A stretch of DNA of 64,000 bases from Candidatus Phyllobacterium onerii (GTDB lineage Bacteria; Pseudomonadota; Alphaproteobacteria; Rhizobiales; Rhizobiaceae): the NCBI RefSeq assembly GCF_028331445.1, contig NZ_JAQMHX010000018.1:1-64000 (forward strand). Direction: 5' to 3'. How positions within the stretch are numbered: position 1 is the stretch's first letter; every line of letters begins with the position of its first letter. The notes under the pieces are model-generated. The model was not told the origin of the DNA, searched no databases, and saw only the letters and a program-made list of their open reading frames with translations. Of the stretch, positions 26,136 to 34,973 are shown piece after piece. Position numbers and translations under genes: made by a program.

Positions 26136-27263
26136 CTACGGTGACACGGCCAAGGATTGGAGTTTGGTGGGAGATAAAGCAACTCCGCAACCTAAAACTG
26201 AAGGGAGTGCAGCTCTGCCCGAGGCGACCGGCGGAAGTCCGGGTTCCAGCAACAACTCGTCAAACAGCGGCGTCTCGTCAAATTGCATTTCGAGAAGATC
26301 AGGCTTTTCTAGCATGGCAATGAATTGCAGGCTGACTGCATGGCATATAGGCCCCGAAGGATTGTGCAGGGAAAGCTGGACCGAGTGCTTTTCTGCAAGC
26401 TCGGCGATTGCCAGCATTTCCTCAATGCCTCCCGCATATTTCACATCGGGCATTATGACATCGTAGATTTCCGCCTCTATGAAGGGGGCAAAGCCCGCAC
26501 AGCGGACCATCTCCTCGCATCCGGCCAGCAGTACACCCCGTTTGTTCGCTCGGCTTCGAAGGGATCGCAGCTCTTTCAGATGGTCTTCGGTCTCGGTCAA
26601 CGGGCACTCCACCCAGTGAAGACCAAGCTCTGCAGCTGCATCTACGACGTAGCGGGCGGTGTCGGGACTGAAGCGCCAATGGCAATCCACCATGAGACGG
26701 CGGTCACCGATGAGTTCGCGGACGGCACGAACACGCGCCAGTCCGGCGCCGATTGCCGTGCGCGCTTCTGCAAGCCTTGCGTCTTTGACCGTAACCTCGT
26801 CAAAAGGTGCGATCTTCACGGCTTCATGACCGGCGCTCAGTGCATCTGTGGCACTTGCGGCAAATCCGGCTGGCGAACGGTCGAGAGTACGGCGGTTGAT
26901 ATTGGCATATACGCCCGCATGCGTCCGGCTCTGGCTTCCAGCCGTGGCTGCAATCGATAAGCCCTGCCGTTTACCACTGATGTCCCAGGAGGCCTGATCA
27001 AGCGCCGAGGCGATTGCTGCTTCGGTGAGTGATGGAAGCTCCATTCGCTGTATCGTTTGACGTAAGGTTGCTTCCGGCATGCCAATCAGTGAATCGGCTA
27101 TCCCGGGAAAGCTTGCCGCAAGGGCCCGCTCTCGTCCCTGCGCCGTTGCTTCGCCAATCCCGCTCAGGCCCGAGGACATTTTGAGTTCGACGAAGGCCCA
27201 TTGGGTCTTCGGGGTAATTCGTGCAATCGTGAGGGAAGCGGCAGCGATCCGGTCGGGCGTCAT
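26136..27263 (-). CDS. Mandelate racemase/muconate lactonizing (enolase superfamily) enzyme
   Basis: This 375-aa enolase-superfamily member probably dehydrates, racemises or cycloisomerises a carboxylate. Visible are the Lys of the barrel (AVKIAPFDEV), metal ligands in MVDCHWRFSP, VECPLTETED and LLAGCEE, the Asp of IMPDVKYAGGIEEM and the His region SLHNPSGPICHAV. The start at 27263 has AAGGAG upstream and overlaps the lactonase stop (ATGA). Being at the end of a catabolic operon with a lactonase and sugar dehydrogenase suggests a sugar-acid dehydratase, but isofunctional assignment is not possible by eye. Confidence 0.87.
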   Translation of the reverse strand: MTPDRIAAASLTIARITPKTQWAFVELKMSSGLSGIGEATAQGRERALAASFPGIADSLIGMPEATLRQTIQRMELPSLTEAAIASALDQASWDISGKRQGLSIAATAGSQSRTHAGVYANINRRTLDRSPAGFAASATDALSAGHEAVKIAPFDEVTVKDARLAEARTAIGAGLARVRAVRELIGDRRLMVDCHWRFSPDTARYVVDAAAELGLHWVECPLTETEDHLKELRSLRSRANKRGVLLAGCEEMVRCAGFAPFIEAEIYDVIMPDVKYAGGIEEMLAIAELAEKHSVQLSLHNPSGPICHAVSLQFIAMLEKPDLLEMQFDETPLFDELLLEPGLPPVASGRAALPSVLGCGVALSPTKLQSLAVSP

Positions 27264-28159
27264 GATAGCTCCTTCTGCCGGAAGCGGAAGGCCGGCTCCG
27301 GCAAGCCGGGGACCTGTGCCCGCATTTTGAAGAGATGACCAGCAAACGGCTGCCGCACCAGTTCCTGTGGTTCGAGACGTTGGTTTGCCGTGGTGATGTA
27401 GAGGGTGTGCAGGTCGTCGTCGCCAAAAGTGCACGCGGTCGGCTGGGTAACGGGCATCTCGATCACGTCGACGACGCGCCCTTCCGGACTGAGCCTTACC
27501 ACCTGTCCTGCCCCGTAACGCGTATTCCAGATATAGCCCTCTGCATCGACGGCTGAACCGTCCGCGCCGCCTGCAATGCCATGCCCGATCGGCGCAAGTG
27601 TTTCTCCCAATTCACCGGTCTCGCAATCGAACTCGTAACGGCGTATGTGCCCTTCGGCGGTGTCGGCAAAATAAATCGTTCCACCGTCGGGGCTCCAGCA
27701 TAGACTGTTGGGCACCCGAATATCCCGGAGCACTTCCATGGGCGTGAGATCATTGCCAACGACGTATAGTGCCCCGCTAATCGCAGCGCCATAGTCGCGC
27801 ATGCTGCCGACCCAGAGTCTCCCGGCGGGATCACAGCGGGCCTCATTCAGGCGGTTGCCACTGTTCACCGGCTCGATAGCGGCGAGCTGTGTGAGCGTCT
27901 CACTGTCCGGATCGAAATGCGCAATGGTATGCCGCAGCGCTACAACAACACCTCCGCTCGCTGCAGGTACTACGCCCGTGCAAAAATCCGGCATGGGCCA
28001 GGTCCGGTGTTCCCGGCTGGCTGGCCTGAAGCGATTGAGCGAGGGTGCACGCAGATCGACCCAATAGAGCGCCCGCTCGGCATTACTCCAGAACGGCGTT
28101 TCGCCCAGTGTATTCGCGCAGGGCAAAACGACATCTTCGCCGCTGAGTCTCCTTTTCAC
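27260..28159 (-). CDS. SMP-30/gluconolactonase-family lactonase
   Basis: This 299-aa six-bladed propeller of the SMP-30/regucalcin family hydrolyses sugar lactones with a divalent metal. Signature elements are the N-terminal LGETPFWSNAERALYWVDLR, the metal-site region NRLNEARCDPAGRLWVGSM, PNSLCWSPDGGTIYFADTA and DAEGYIWNTRYGAG. It overlaps both neighbours by 4 bp. It should open the lactone made by the aldo-keto reductase encoded just upstream. Confidence 0.9.
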   Translation of the reverse strand: MKRRLSGEDVVLPCANTLGETPFWSNAERALYWVDLRAPSLNRFRPASREHRTWPMPDFCTGVVPAASGGVVVALRHTIAHFDPDSETLTQLAAIEPVNSGNRLNEARCDPAGRLWVGSMRDYGAAISGALYVVGNDLTPMEVLRDIRVPNSLCWSPDGGTIYFADTAEGHIRRYEFDCETGELGETLAPIGHGIAGGADGSAVDAEGYIWNTRYGAGQVVRLSPEGRVVDVIEMPVTQPTACTFGDDDLHTLYITTANQRLEPQELVRQPFAGHLFKMRAQVPGLPEPAFRFRQKELS

Positions 28160-29175
28160 CGGATGTGCACCGGCGTATCGGCGCGGATGAGGCCCTCCGA
28201 TTTCAACTCAGCCCAGCAATCCGCAGGGATGGCCGTTGTGGTCATTGCCACGTTCGCCTTGACTTCGGCAGGCGAGCTGCTGCCGGCTGCGACACTCGAG
28301 ACGACCGGGTGACCAAGCGCGAACTGCAAAGCCGCTGCCGCAAGGGGCACATGGTGACGATCGCACACGGCCTCGATGCTGCGGGTGCGATCCAATATGT
28401 CCTGTGGTGCATCCGCGTAGAAATATTTCGCTCCCGCTTTGGCGCCGGTGGCAAGAATACCGGAATTGAACGGCGCGGCCGAAATGATTGAAATGCCTTT
28501 CCGTTCGCAGAGCGGGAACAGTTCATCAAGGGGCGTTTGTTCGAGCAGCGTGTACCGGCCCGCCAGCATGAAGCAATCGAAATCACCTGCCTCGGCAAAC
28601 CGGACGAGAATCTCGTTGTCGTTGACGCCGACGCCTATTGCCTTGATCACGCCTGAGCTGCGCAGCTTTTCGAGCGCAAGATACCCTCCGTTCATGACCT
28701 CGCTGAAGCGCTGATCGACGTGATCGCCATGCCACTTGCGGTTCACGTCGTGGATATACACGATGTCGATGGAAGGTAGGCCAAGCCGCTGATAACTGTC
28801 TTCGATCGAGCGCATCACCCCGTCGTAACTGTAGTCATAGACAACCTCGAAATCGAGGGGATCGACATACATGCTCTCTTGCTTGTGATCGCGCACGGGC
28901 TTCAACAGCCTACCCACCTTTGTCGATAGAATGGTGTCAGTCCGTCGCTTGCGTAGAGCCGTGCCAAGACGACGTTCCGCAAGGCCCATGCCGTAGAATG
29001 GCGCAACATCGAAATAGGTCACGCCTGCGTCAAGCGCGGCTTCGACCGTCGCAGCAGCCTCCTCATCGGACAGAGATTTGTATATGCCGCCCAGGGGCGC
29101 AGCGCCAAAGCCAAAAACGGAAAGCGAGGGACCGGTTTTGCCGACTGGCCTGGAGGATAGGGCGGTCTCAGGCAT
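28156..29175 (-). CDS. Aldo-keto reductase, aldose 1-dehydrogenase-like
   Basis: This 339-aa (beta/alpha)8 NAD(P)-dependent oxidoreductase has the catalytic tetrad Asp-Tyr-Lys-His in FDVAPFYGMGLAERRLG, LSTKVGR and DIVYIHDVNR. The sequence type is that of D-threo-aldose 1-dehydrogenase, L-fucose dehydrogenase and pyridoxal dehydrogenase. With the adjacent lactonase, oxidation of an aldose (or sulfo-aldose) to its 1,4- or 1,5-lactone is the likely role. It overlaps the downstream lactonase by 4 bp and the upstream dehydrogenase by 8 bp. Confidence 0.88.
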   Translation of the reverse strand: MPETALSSRPVGKTGPSLSVFGFGAAPLGGIYKSLSDEEAAATVEAALDAGVTYFDVAPFYGMGLAERRLGTALRKRRTDTILSTKVGRLLKPVRDHKQESMYVDPLDFEVVYDYSYDGVMRSIEDSYQRLGLPSIDIVYIHDVNRKWHGDHVDQRFSEVMNGGYLALEKLRSSGVIKAIGVGVNDNEILVRFAEAGDFDCFMLAGRYTLLEQTPLDELFPLCERKGISIISAAPFNSGILATGAKAGAKYFYADAPQDILDRTRSIEAVCDRHHVPLAAAALQFALGHPVVSSVAAGSSSPAEVKANVAMTTTAIPADCWAELKSEGLIRADTPVHIR

Positions 29176-30070
29176 TCGGCTTCGCCCGCACCTGGATGCC
29201 CGCCTGTTCCTCGCGAAGACGGAGCACAGATGTTACGTCGAGTTCGGAAAAGCCCGACTGTGCCGCCTTTGTCAGAACGTCGAAGGCTGCCGTACCAACC
29301 GGGGTATCGACTTCGAGAGCTCGGGCCATGGTCAGTGCAAGCCGTTGGTCCTTCTGTCCGAGCTTCACCATGAAACCGGGGGAAAAATCACCGGCCAGTC
29401 CCTTCTTGGGAAGAGCAATGGCAAGCTGATTGTTCCAGGCCATGGTTGTCTTCATAACGTCTGTCATCAGCTCGAGAGTAAGTCCTGCCTTGGCGCCCAT
29501 CACGAGGGCCTCGCTTGTCGCCGACAATATCGTTGCGGCGAGGAAGTTGTTGGTCAGCTTCAGCGCCTCACCCATTCCGAGATCTCCGCAATAGAAGAAG
29601 TCAGTGCCCATGCGGGCGAGCACCGGACGGACACGTTCGACAAGATCGGACGGCCCGCCGACCATGAGTGTGAGCGTGCCAGCCACGGCATGATCAGCGG
29701 TCTTGCCAACCGGGCTGTCGACCATCCCGATACCCGAATCCGCCAGGGCGGTCCCGATCCGGCGTGTCACTGCCGGATCGATCGTGCTCATGTCGATAAG
29801 TATCGAGCCACGCTTCATCGAATGGATGAGACCAGCCTCGCCAAGGACGGCTTCTTCCACATCAGGTCCATCGGGGAGCATCGTGATGACAATGTCGCAA
29901 CCCTCCCCGAGATCCGTCAATGACTTTGCCGCGGTTCCGCCGGCTGCCACATGGCTTTCAAGTGCGGCGGGGTTGAGATCGAATGCCTTGACCGCATAAC
30001 CTTGCTTGAGGATGTTGCGCGCCATAGGCCCGCCCATCGTGCCGAGGCCCAGAAAACCGATCTTGTCCAT
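29168..30070 (-). CDS. Beta-hydroxyacid dehydrogenase (3-hydroxyisobutyrate dehydrogenase family)
   Basis: This 300-aa NAD(P)-dependent dehydrogenase has the N-terminal Rossmann motif KIGFLGLGTMGGPMARNIL, the substrate loop DSPVGKTADHAVAGTLTLMV and the catalytic Lys in GMGEALKLTNNFL. Relatives include tartronate-semialdehyde reductase, 3-hydroxyisobutyrate dehydrogenase and sulfolactaldehyde reductase. In this operon it may reduce a C3 aldehyde formed after sugar-acid cleavage. The start at 30070 follows GAAGGAAGAAG; longer starts add a non-homologous tail. Confidence 0.88.
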   Translation of the reverse strand: MDKIGFLGLGTMGGPMARNILKQGYAVKAFDLNPAALESHVAAGGTAAKSLTDLGEGCDIVITMLPDGPDVEEAVLGEAGLIHSMKRGSILIDMSTIDPAVTRRIGTALADSGIGMVDSPVGKTADHAVAGTLTLMVGGPSDLVERVRPVLARMGTDFFYCGDLGMGEALKLTNNFLAATILSATSEALVMGAKAGLTLELMTDVMKTTMAWNNQLAIALPKKGLAGDFSPGFMVKLGQKDQRLALTMARALEVDTPVGTAAFDVLTKAAQSGFSELDVTSVLRLREEQAGIQVRAKPNA

Positions 30071-30107
30071 TTCTTCTTCCTTCTTCAGATGCTTGGAATT
30101 TTGGGTT

Positions 30108-31331
30108 TCAGTGCTGCTTCCACCGGTCGCTCTCCCAGATCGGTGCGCCGCGTACGTCTCCGGCATCCGATTTTGCGAACGTCGCTTCGTCGGGCTTGGA
30201 TCCGGTCATTTCATAAGCCTTCTTGAGCAGCGGCGCCGCCTTCTGAATATTTGTCAAAACCGGATCCCATTCCAGTTCCTGTGGGATCAATCCACCGGCA
30301 ACCATGAATTTGGAGGTCTGGATGATGGCGCCGATATCGCCCTCCGTCGGCCATATCCATCCGCGGCCGAAGATCACATCGTCTTTGACGACCTTGGAAC
30401 CGAGGTCGGCGGGCAGCTCCCAGTATTTCTTCACGAGGTCGGATACGGCGCCCGTTTCCATGGCTTTCAGGGCTGTCACCGCTTCCTGCTGCGCAGCGGC
30501 AAATGCGACTACAAGATCGGGATTTTCATCGATCACGGCGTTTCGGCCCATCCAGAACGACCTGTGGAGGTAGTAACCATCTGGGTAGAATGCAGACTTC
30601 TTCACCGATTCAAGGAGATGGCCCGCACCTTGGCCAGCTGGTCCCTTGTAATGGTCCTCTGTATAACCGAAGGAATTGACGATACCGACCGTACCGAGAT
30701 CCTTCTGTGCCTTGAGGAATGCGGGATAGATCACCACGGCCGCATCGAGACCGGTGGGAATCGTCGCTGCTTGAGCCTGCGTCGGGATATTGATCAGCTT
30801 GATATCGAAATCCTTTGGATTTCCGGAACCAAGTTCATTGAGAAGTATTTGCGAAAGCGCGTTGTATGGGTCGCCGCCGAGCAACGTGCCGATAGTCTTG
30901 CCCTTGAGATCCTCGATGGTACGGATAGGGGAGTCCGGGCGGGTTGCGATCACGAACCGGAAATGGCCCTCGCCGACGTTCAGGATACTCCAGGGTTGCT
31001 GCGCTGCCAGACCGCGGATGATGGGCGTGTTGCCCCACATGCCAAGATCCAGATTGCCGCTGACGAAAGCCTCCACCATCGGTTGAGCAGAAGGATAGTC
31101 GCGCCAGTCTATTGTGAGATCGATCCCGAGGTCCTTGGCCTTCTTTTCAAATGTCTTGTTGTCGATCATGTATTGCGTGATCGGAGAGTTCCCCGCTGCC
31201 CAAGGCTGGCGCCCGACGGCTATTTTCGCCTCGGCAGCACGGGCTATGTATGGCGCCGCGAGAGTTGCAGCGCCAATTGCCGCTGTTGTCGCCATGAAGC
31301 GGCGGCGGGTCATGCTGATCTTCAATGCCAT
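30108..31331 (-). CDS. TauA/SsuA-type ABC substrate-binding protein, Tat signal
   Basis: This 407-aa periplasmic solute-binding protein of the NitT/TauT (NMT1-like) class has a twin-arginine signal (MTRRRFMATTAAIGAATLAA). Ligand-binding regions include AVGRQPWAAGNSPITQYM, NLDLGMWGNTPIIRG and GKTIGTLLGGDPYNALSQIL. The family typically binds sulfonates, nitrate, thiamine precursors or other small anions. The start at 31331 has GGGAGAG upstream. It is the binding component for the permease and ATPase genes that precede it. Confidence 0.9.
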   Translation of the reverse strand: MALKISMTRRRFMATTAAIGAATLAAPYIARAAEAKIAVGRQPWAAGNSPITQYMIDNKTFEKKAKDLGIDLTIDWRDYPSAQPMVEAFVSGNLDLGMWGNTPIIRGLAAQQPWSILNVGEGHFRFVIATRPDSPIRTIEDLKGKTIGTLLGGDPYNALSQILLNELGSGNPKDFDIKLINIPTQAQAATIPTGLDAAVVIYPAFLKAQKDLGTVGIVNSFGYTEDHYKGPAGQGAGHLLESVKKSAFYPDGYYLHRSFWMGRNAVIDENPDLVVAFAAAQQEAVTALKAMETGAVSDLVKKYWELPADLGSKVVKDDVIFGRGWIWPTEGDIGAIIQTSKFMVAGGLIPQELEWDPVLTNIQKAAPLLKKAYEMTGSKPDEATFAKSDAGDVRGAPIWESDRWKQH

Positions 31332-31378
31332 GTCGTTCTCTCCCTTTTTTGGCACGTGCTCCCGTGCCGTCCCTGCAT

Positions 31379-32230
31379 CTATGCTTGTTTGATGCCTGCC
31401 TTGCCGATCGTGGCCTCGTAGGCGTCGTGCCGTATGAGCTGCCAGATCTCGTCGACGAGCTTCTGGAAATCCGTGGTCAACCGAACGCCCTCATTTCGCG
31501 GGCGCGGCAGGCCGATAGGCTTTTCCATCTTGATCTGACCGGGATGATTGCTCATGACGGCGACGCGGTCGGCGAGGAAAACCGCCTCGTCGATGCCATG
31601 CGTGATGAAAACCACGGTCTTGCGCTTGTCGCGCGGCAGCTCCTCGCCCCAGATGCGCAATAGTTCTTCCTGAAGAATGAGTCGGGTCTGGGCATCGAGC
31701 GCCGCAAAGGGCTCATCCATGAGAAGGACGTCGGGCTCGTTGGCTAGAGCTCTGGCAAAGGCGCAACGCTGCCGCATTCCCCCCGACAGCTCATGCGGAT
31801 ATTTATCCTCGGAGCCATTGAGCGAAACAAGCTCGATATAGTGGTCTACAAGCTCTCGTCGCGCCGCAGTAGAAAGCGGTGCCCTGTCACGGAAACGCGG
31901 CCCGAACTCGATATTCTCGCGCACGGTTTTCCAGGGGAATAACGCGTAGTCCTGAAATACCACGCCGCGTTCGCGGCCAGGGCCGTGGATCGCGTTGCCA
32001 TCCATGGAAATGGTGCCGCTTGACGGCTTCGTCAGGCCCGCAATCATGCTGAGGATTGTGCTTTTGCCGCAACCGGAAGGTCCGACGATGCAAAGAAATT
32101 CGCCCTGTTGGATATTGAGGGAGACGTCCGACACCGCAAGCGTCGTTTGACCCGTCCTTGGCGTGATGTATTGTTTGGTTATCGCGATCAGCGATATTTT
32201 GGCCTTTGTGGGGATAGCTACTGTTTCCAT
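31379..32230 (-). CDS. TauB/SsuB-type ABC transporter ATPase
   Basis: This 283-aa cytoplasmic ATPase of a NitT/TauT importer has Walker A GPSGCGKST, Q-loop VVFQDYALFPWKTV, signature [17 protein letters not shown], Walker B VLLMDEPFAALD and switch VFITHGIDEAV. It overlaps the start region of the preceding permease gene and is 47 bp before the binding protein, so the four transporter genes form one operon. Confidence 0.93.
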   Translation of the reverse strand: METVAIPTKAKISLIAITKQYITPRTGQTTLAVSDVSLNIQQGEFLCIVGPSGCGKSTILSMIAGLTKPSSGTISMDGNAIHGPGRERGVVFQDYALFPWKTVRENIEFGPRFRDRAPLSTAARRELVDHYIELVSLNGSEDKYPHELSGGMRQRCAFARALANEPDVLLMDEPFAALDAQTRLILQEELLRIWGEELPRDKRKTVVFITHGIDEAVFLADRVAVMSNHPGQIKMEKPIGLPRPRNEGVRLTTDFQKLVDEIWQLIRHDAYEATIGKAGIKQA

Positions 32231-32988
32231 GGAAGGAGCCTCTTTTCAACGGCACGCAGGCCACGGTCAATTACGAGGGCGACGACTCCGACGGCAATCA
32301 TGCAGACAATAATGCCGCTGAGGTCGACGCTGTATGCATAGAAAACGAACATCATCTGGCCAATGCCGCCGGAGCCGGCATCACCGGTCTTGGCACCCAC
32401 TGCCAGTTCCGCCGCAATGATGGATGACCAGGCCAATCCAAGACCGAGACGTGCACCGACGAAGATATTGGGAAGAGCACCGGGAAGGATCACGTTCCTT
32501 ATAATGGCGGGCAGGCCGACGCCCAGGGTCCGCGCCGCTCTCGGCAACGATGGATCAATGGAACGCACGCCTTGAATCGTATTGATCAGAATAGGGAAAA
32601 AGGCTGCGTATCCGACAATGAAGGCCGCTGCAGAAGTGCCTGTACCGAACCAGAGAATCGCCAGTGGCAGCAGCGCTATCGGCGCTATCGGACGGAAGCT
32701 CTCCATGAGCGGGTCCAGATTGCGGCCGATGCTAGGCGAAACAGCCATGAGAAAGCCGATCAGGATGGCACAGACCGCCGCAGACACAAAGCCGGTGAGG
32801 ACGCGACCGAGACTCAAGATCATGGCGAGCGGCAATTGGCCCGTCGAGATCAGCGACCAGGCCGTCGAGACCACGCTGCCCGGAGTCGGCGTACGCGGTC
32901 CCGGTTGAAGGGTGGATACGCCGGCCTGCCAAAGAATGAGCAAGGCAAGCGGTAAAACGAACGGCAGGAAACGCCGCGAGAGAGCCAT
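32218..32988 (-). CDS. TauC/SsuC-type ABC permease
   Basis: This 256-aa inner-membrane permease has about six helices and the EAA-type cytoplasmic loop (SLPRAARTLGVGLPAIIRNV, then ILPGALPNIFVGARLGLGL). The start at 32988 has GGAGGTGATCTG upstream and overlaps the previous permease stop by one base (TGATG). The two permeases probably form a heterodimer, which is less usual than the homodimer of TauC/SsuC systems. Confidence 0.9.
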   Translation of the reverse strand: MALSRRFLPFVLPLALLILWQAGVSTLQPGPRTPTPGSVVSTAWSLISTGQLPLAMILSLGRVLTGFVSAAVCAILIGFLMAVSPSIGRNLDPLMESFRPIAPIALLPLAILWFGTGTSAAAFIVGYAAFFPILINTIQGVRSIDPSLPRAARTLGVGLPAIIRNVILPGALPNIFVGARLGLGLAWSSIIAAELAVGAKTGDAGSGGIGQMMFVFYAYSVDLSGIIVCMIAVGVVALVIDRGLRAVEKRLLPWKQ

Positions 32989-33812
32989 CAGATCACCTCC
33001 CGTGAAATGTTTGCCCATGGCGTGATGGCCGTCTGCAGTGCCCGCAGCAGCTTGTCGAAGAGATAGCCGAAGAGGCCTATGAGGAAGACGAAAGCAAGGA
33101 CACTTGGCGTCATCAGCAGTTCCCGGTACCACTCGACGGCAAACCCTAGTCCAGACGGCGCGCCGATAAGCTCCGCCGCCACCATTGCCGTCCACGCCGC
33201 ACCGGCGCCGAGCCGGAGGCCAACCAGGATATTCGGCAGCGAGGCCGGCAGCACCACGTTCAAGATGATGGATGACCGGCCGACGCCGAGTACCTTCGCA
33301 GCCTGGATGAGCCTTTCGTCGACAGATCGGACGCCAATCAGCGTGTTGATCACGATCGGGAAGAACGCGCCGTAGAACATTATGGCGGTGGGCAGGGTTT
33401 CGCCGACGCCGAGAATAAACATGCCGAGGGGAATCCAGGCTATACCGGATATAGGCCGGAGGAGCTCGATAAGCGGATCGACAAGGGCATATAGGATGCG
33501 GCTCATTCCCATGAGCAGTCCCAGTGGAATGCCGATGAGCGCTGCCCCCGCAAAGCCCATGGCCAGCCGCTGCAGGCTGGAGGCGGCGTTCGATGCGACC
33601 TCGCCACTGGCAATGAGCGAGAATAGAGACTGAACCACCGCGACAGGGCTCGGCAGCAGAACAGGATTTCCGATCCACCACGCCCCGGCGTACCAGATCA
33701 AAGCAAATATACCCATGCTCCGCAGATAGATCAGCATCGTTGATACAGCGGACGGCACGCCAGACGCTCGAGGACTACTGGTGCGGTCAGCTGTCTTCTC
33801 CTCCAAAGACAC
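32988..33812 (-). CDS. TauC/SsuC-type ABC permease, first gene of operon
   Basis: This 274-aa permease has six predicted helices and the family loop (DERLIQAAKVLGVGRSSIIL, then PASLPNILVGLRLGAG). The GTG at 33812 is chosen because GGGAGTG lies 7 bases upstream; an upstream ATG would read through the operator region. It is the first gene after the palindromic operator, so the whole leftward operon from 33.8 to 26.1 kb is probably under the LacI regulator. Confidence 0.88.
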   Translation of the reverse strand: MSLEEKTADRTSSPRASGVPSAVSTMLIYLRSMGIFALIWYAGAWWIGNPVLLPSPVAVVQSLFSLIASGEVASNAASSLQRLAMGFAGAALIGIPLGLLMGMSRILYALVDPLIELLRPISGIAWIPLGMFILGVGETLPTAIMFYGAFFPIVINTLIGVRSVDERLIQAAKVLGVGRSSIILNVVLPASLPNILVGLRLGAGAAWTAMVAAELIGAPSGLGFAVEWYRELLMTPSVLAFVFLIGLFGYLFDKLLRALQTAITPWANISREVI

Positions 33813-33835
33813 GCGCTCACTCCCTTTTTCACAAA

Positions 33836-33853
33836 AATGGTACCGGTACCATT
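33836..33853. promoter_or_regulatory. LacI-type operator in divergent promoter region
   Basis: The perfect 18-bp palindrome AATGGTACCGGTACCATT is centred on CG, the form bound by many LacI/GalR regulators. It lies 24 bp upstream of the leftward transporter operon and 35 bp upstream of the LacI-family gene. A weak promoter-like pair (TTGGAC, then TATTAC about 15 bp on) overlaps it on the right. It is expected to control both transcription units. Confidence 0.75.
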
Positions 33854-33887
33854 GGACAATGTCAAGCGAGCGTATTACTAATGGTGT

Positions 33888-34973
33888 ATGGACAGCGAGC
33901 AAGATTCTTCTAAAAAATCGAAGAGGATAGGAATTCGCGACGTTGCGCAAATTGCGGGCGTCGCGCCTATGACGGTTTCGCGGACATTATCCTTTCCGCA
34001 TCTGGTTTCTCCGGAAACGCGGGAGAAGGTTGCCGCCGCGGTTAGGGCGACCGGCTACATACCCAATCGGCTGGCCAGCAGCCTTGCCTCCAACCAAACG
34101 CGCACAATCGGTGCTATCATCCCGACCCTGCGAAACTCGATTGCCGCCTCGTTCACCGACGGTCTGCGCGACACGCTGCGCCGGAACGGATATCACGTCC
34201 TGCTCGGAAACAGTGAGTTTGAGCCGGAGGACGAAGAGGCGCTCGTGACAGAATTTCTGTCGCGGCGCGTCGATGGCATTTATCTGACCGGCTCGACCCA
34301 TACCGAGCGCACACGCCAGATGTTGCGTGAGAATGGCGTGCCGACGGTGGAAATTGCCAGCCTGCCGCAGGATCCGGTCGATATGGCGGTAGGCTTTTCC
34401 AATTATGACGCGGCCTATGCTGTCACCCGTATGTTTGCCAAGCAAGGCTATGCCAAAGTGGCACTGTTCACGACCTTCACCAAGAACAATGAACGCCAGC
34501 AGGAGCGCCAGAAAGGCTATTGGGCGGCAGTCGAGGAATTCGGACTGGACTCCGATCCCCGACTGGTCAGCGAGGTGGCAATGGATCTCAAGGCAGCAGC
34601 ACAAAACCTGATTGCACTGCTGGAGCGCAGACCCGATGTCGAAGCGCTTTTTTGTACGGGTGATTTCATCGCGGCCGGTGCACTGCTCGAAGCGCAACGA
34701 CGTGGCATTCGCGTCCCCGAGGATTTGGCAATTGCCGGGTTCGACGGTCTGGAAATTGCCGACAATCTCAATCCTTCGCTCACCACAGTACAGATTCCCC
34801 GACACGAGATTGGCGTGCTTGCTGGGCAGATGCTCCTCGACCGTATCAACGGCTTGCCGGTCGGAGGTCGCGTCGTCGACCTCGGCTTCGAAATCATATG
34901 CCGGGAGTCCACAGCAAAGAACCTCCCGCGTGAGCTGACCTTTACATCTCTCCAGACCGAGGTGCATGAATGA
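33888..34973 (+). CDS. LacI-family transcriptional repressor
   Basis: This 361-aa LacI/GalR-family regulator has an N-terminal helix-turn-helix and hinge (IGIRDVAQIAGVAPMTVSRTL, GYIPNRLASSLAS). The periplasmic-binding-protein-like effector domain runs from about residue 70 (RTIGAIIPTLRNSIAASFTD; AIAGFDGLEIADNLNPSLTT). It resembles GntR-type gluconate and sugar-acid regulators. The divergent operator at 33836 is its probable target. Its stop overlaps the next gene start (ATGA), so regulator and lyase genes form one unit. Confidence 0.92.
   Translation: MDSEQDSSKKSKRIGIRDVAQIAGVAPMTVSRTLSFPHLVSPETREKVAAAVRATGYIPNRLASSLASNQTRTIGAIIPTLRNSIAASFTDGLRDTLRRNGYHVLLGNSEFEPEDEEALVTEFLSRRVDGIYLTGSTHTERTRQMLRENGVPTVEIASLPQDPVDMAVGFSNYDAAYAVTRMFAKQGYAKVALFTTFTKNNERQQERQKGYWAAVEEFGLDSDPRLVSEVAMDLKAAAQNLIALLERRPDVEALFCTGDFIAAGALLEAQRRGIRVPEDLAIAGFDGLEIADNLNPSLTTVQIPRHEIGVLAGQMLLDRINGLPVGGRVVDLGFEIICRESTAKNLPRELTFTSLQTEVHE

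Noticed and set aside
25918-26190. 90-codon minus-strand frame in the 25.7-26.1 kb gap
   Set aside because: No motifs, overlaps the end of the enolase-superfamily gene region and lacks a start signal.
30006-31421. A 471-codon plus-strand frame
   Set aside because: Antisense to the TauA-type binding protein and without recognisable motifs.
33813-33950. Longer start for the first TauC-type permease at 33950
   Set aside because: It would read through the operator. The GTG at 33812 has a good ribosome-binding site and gives the normal length.
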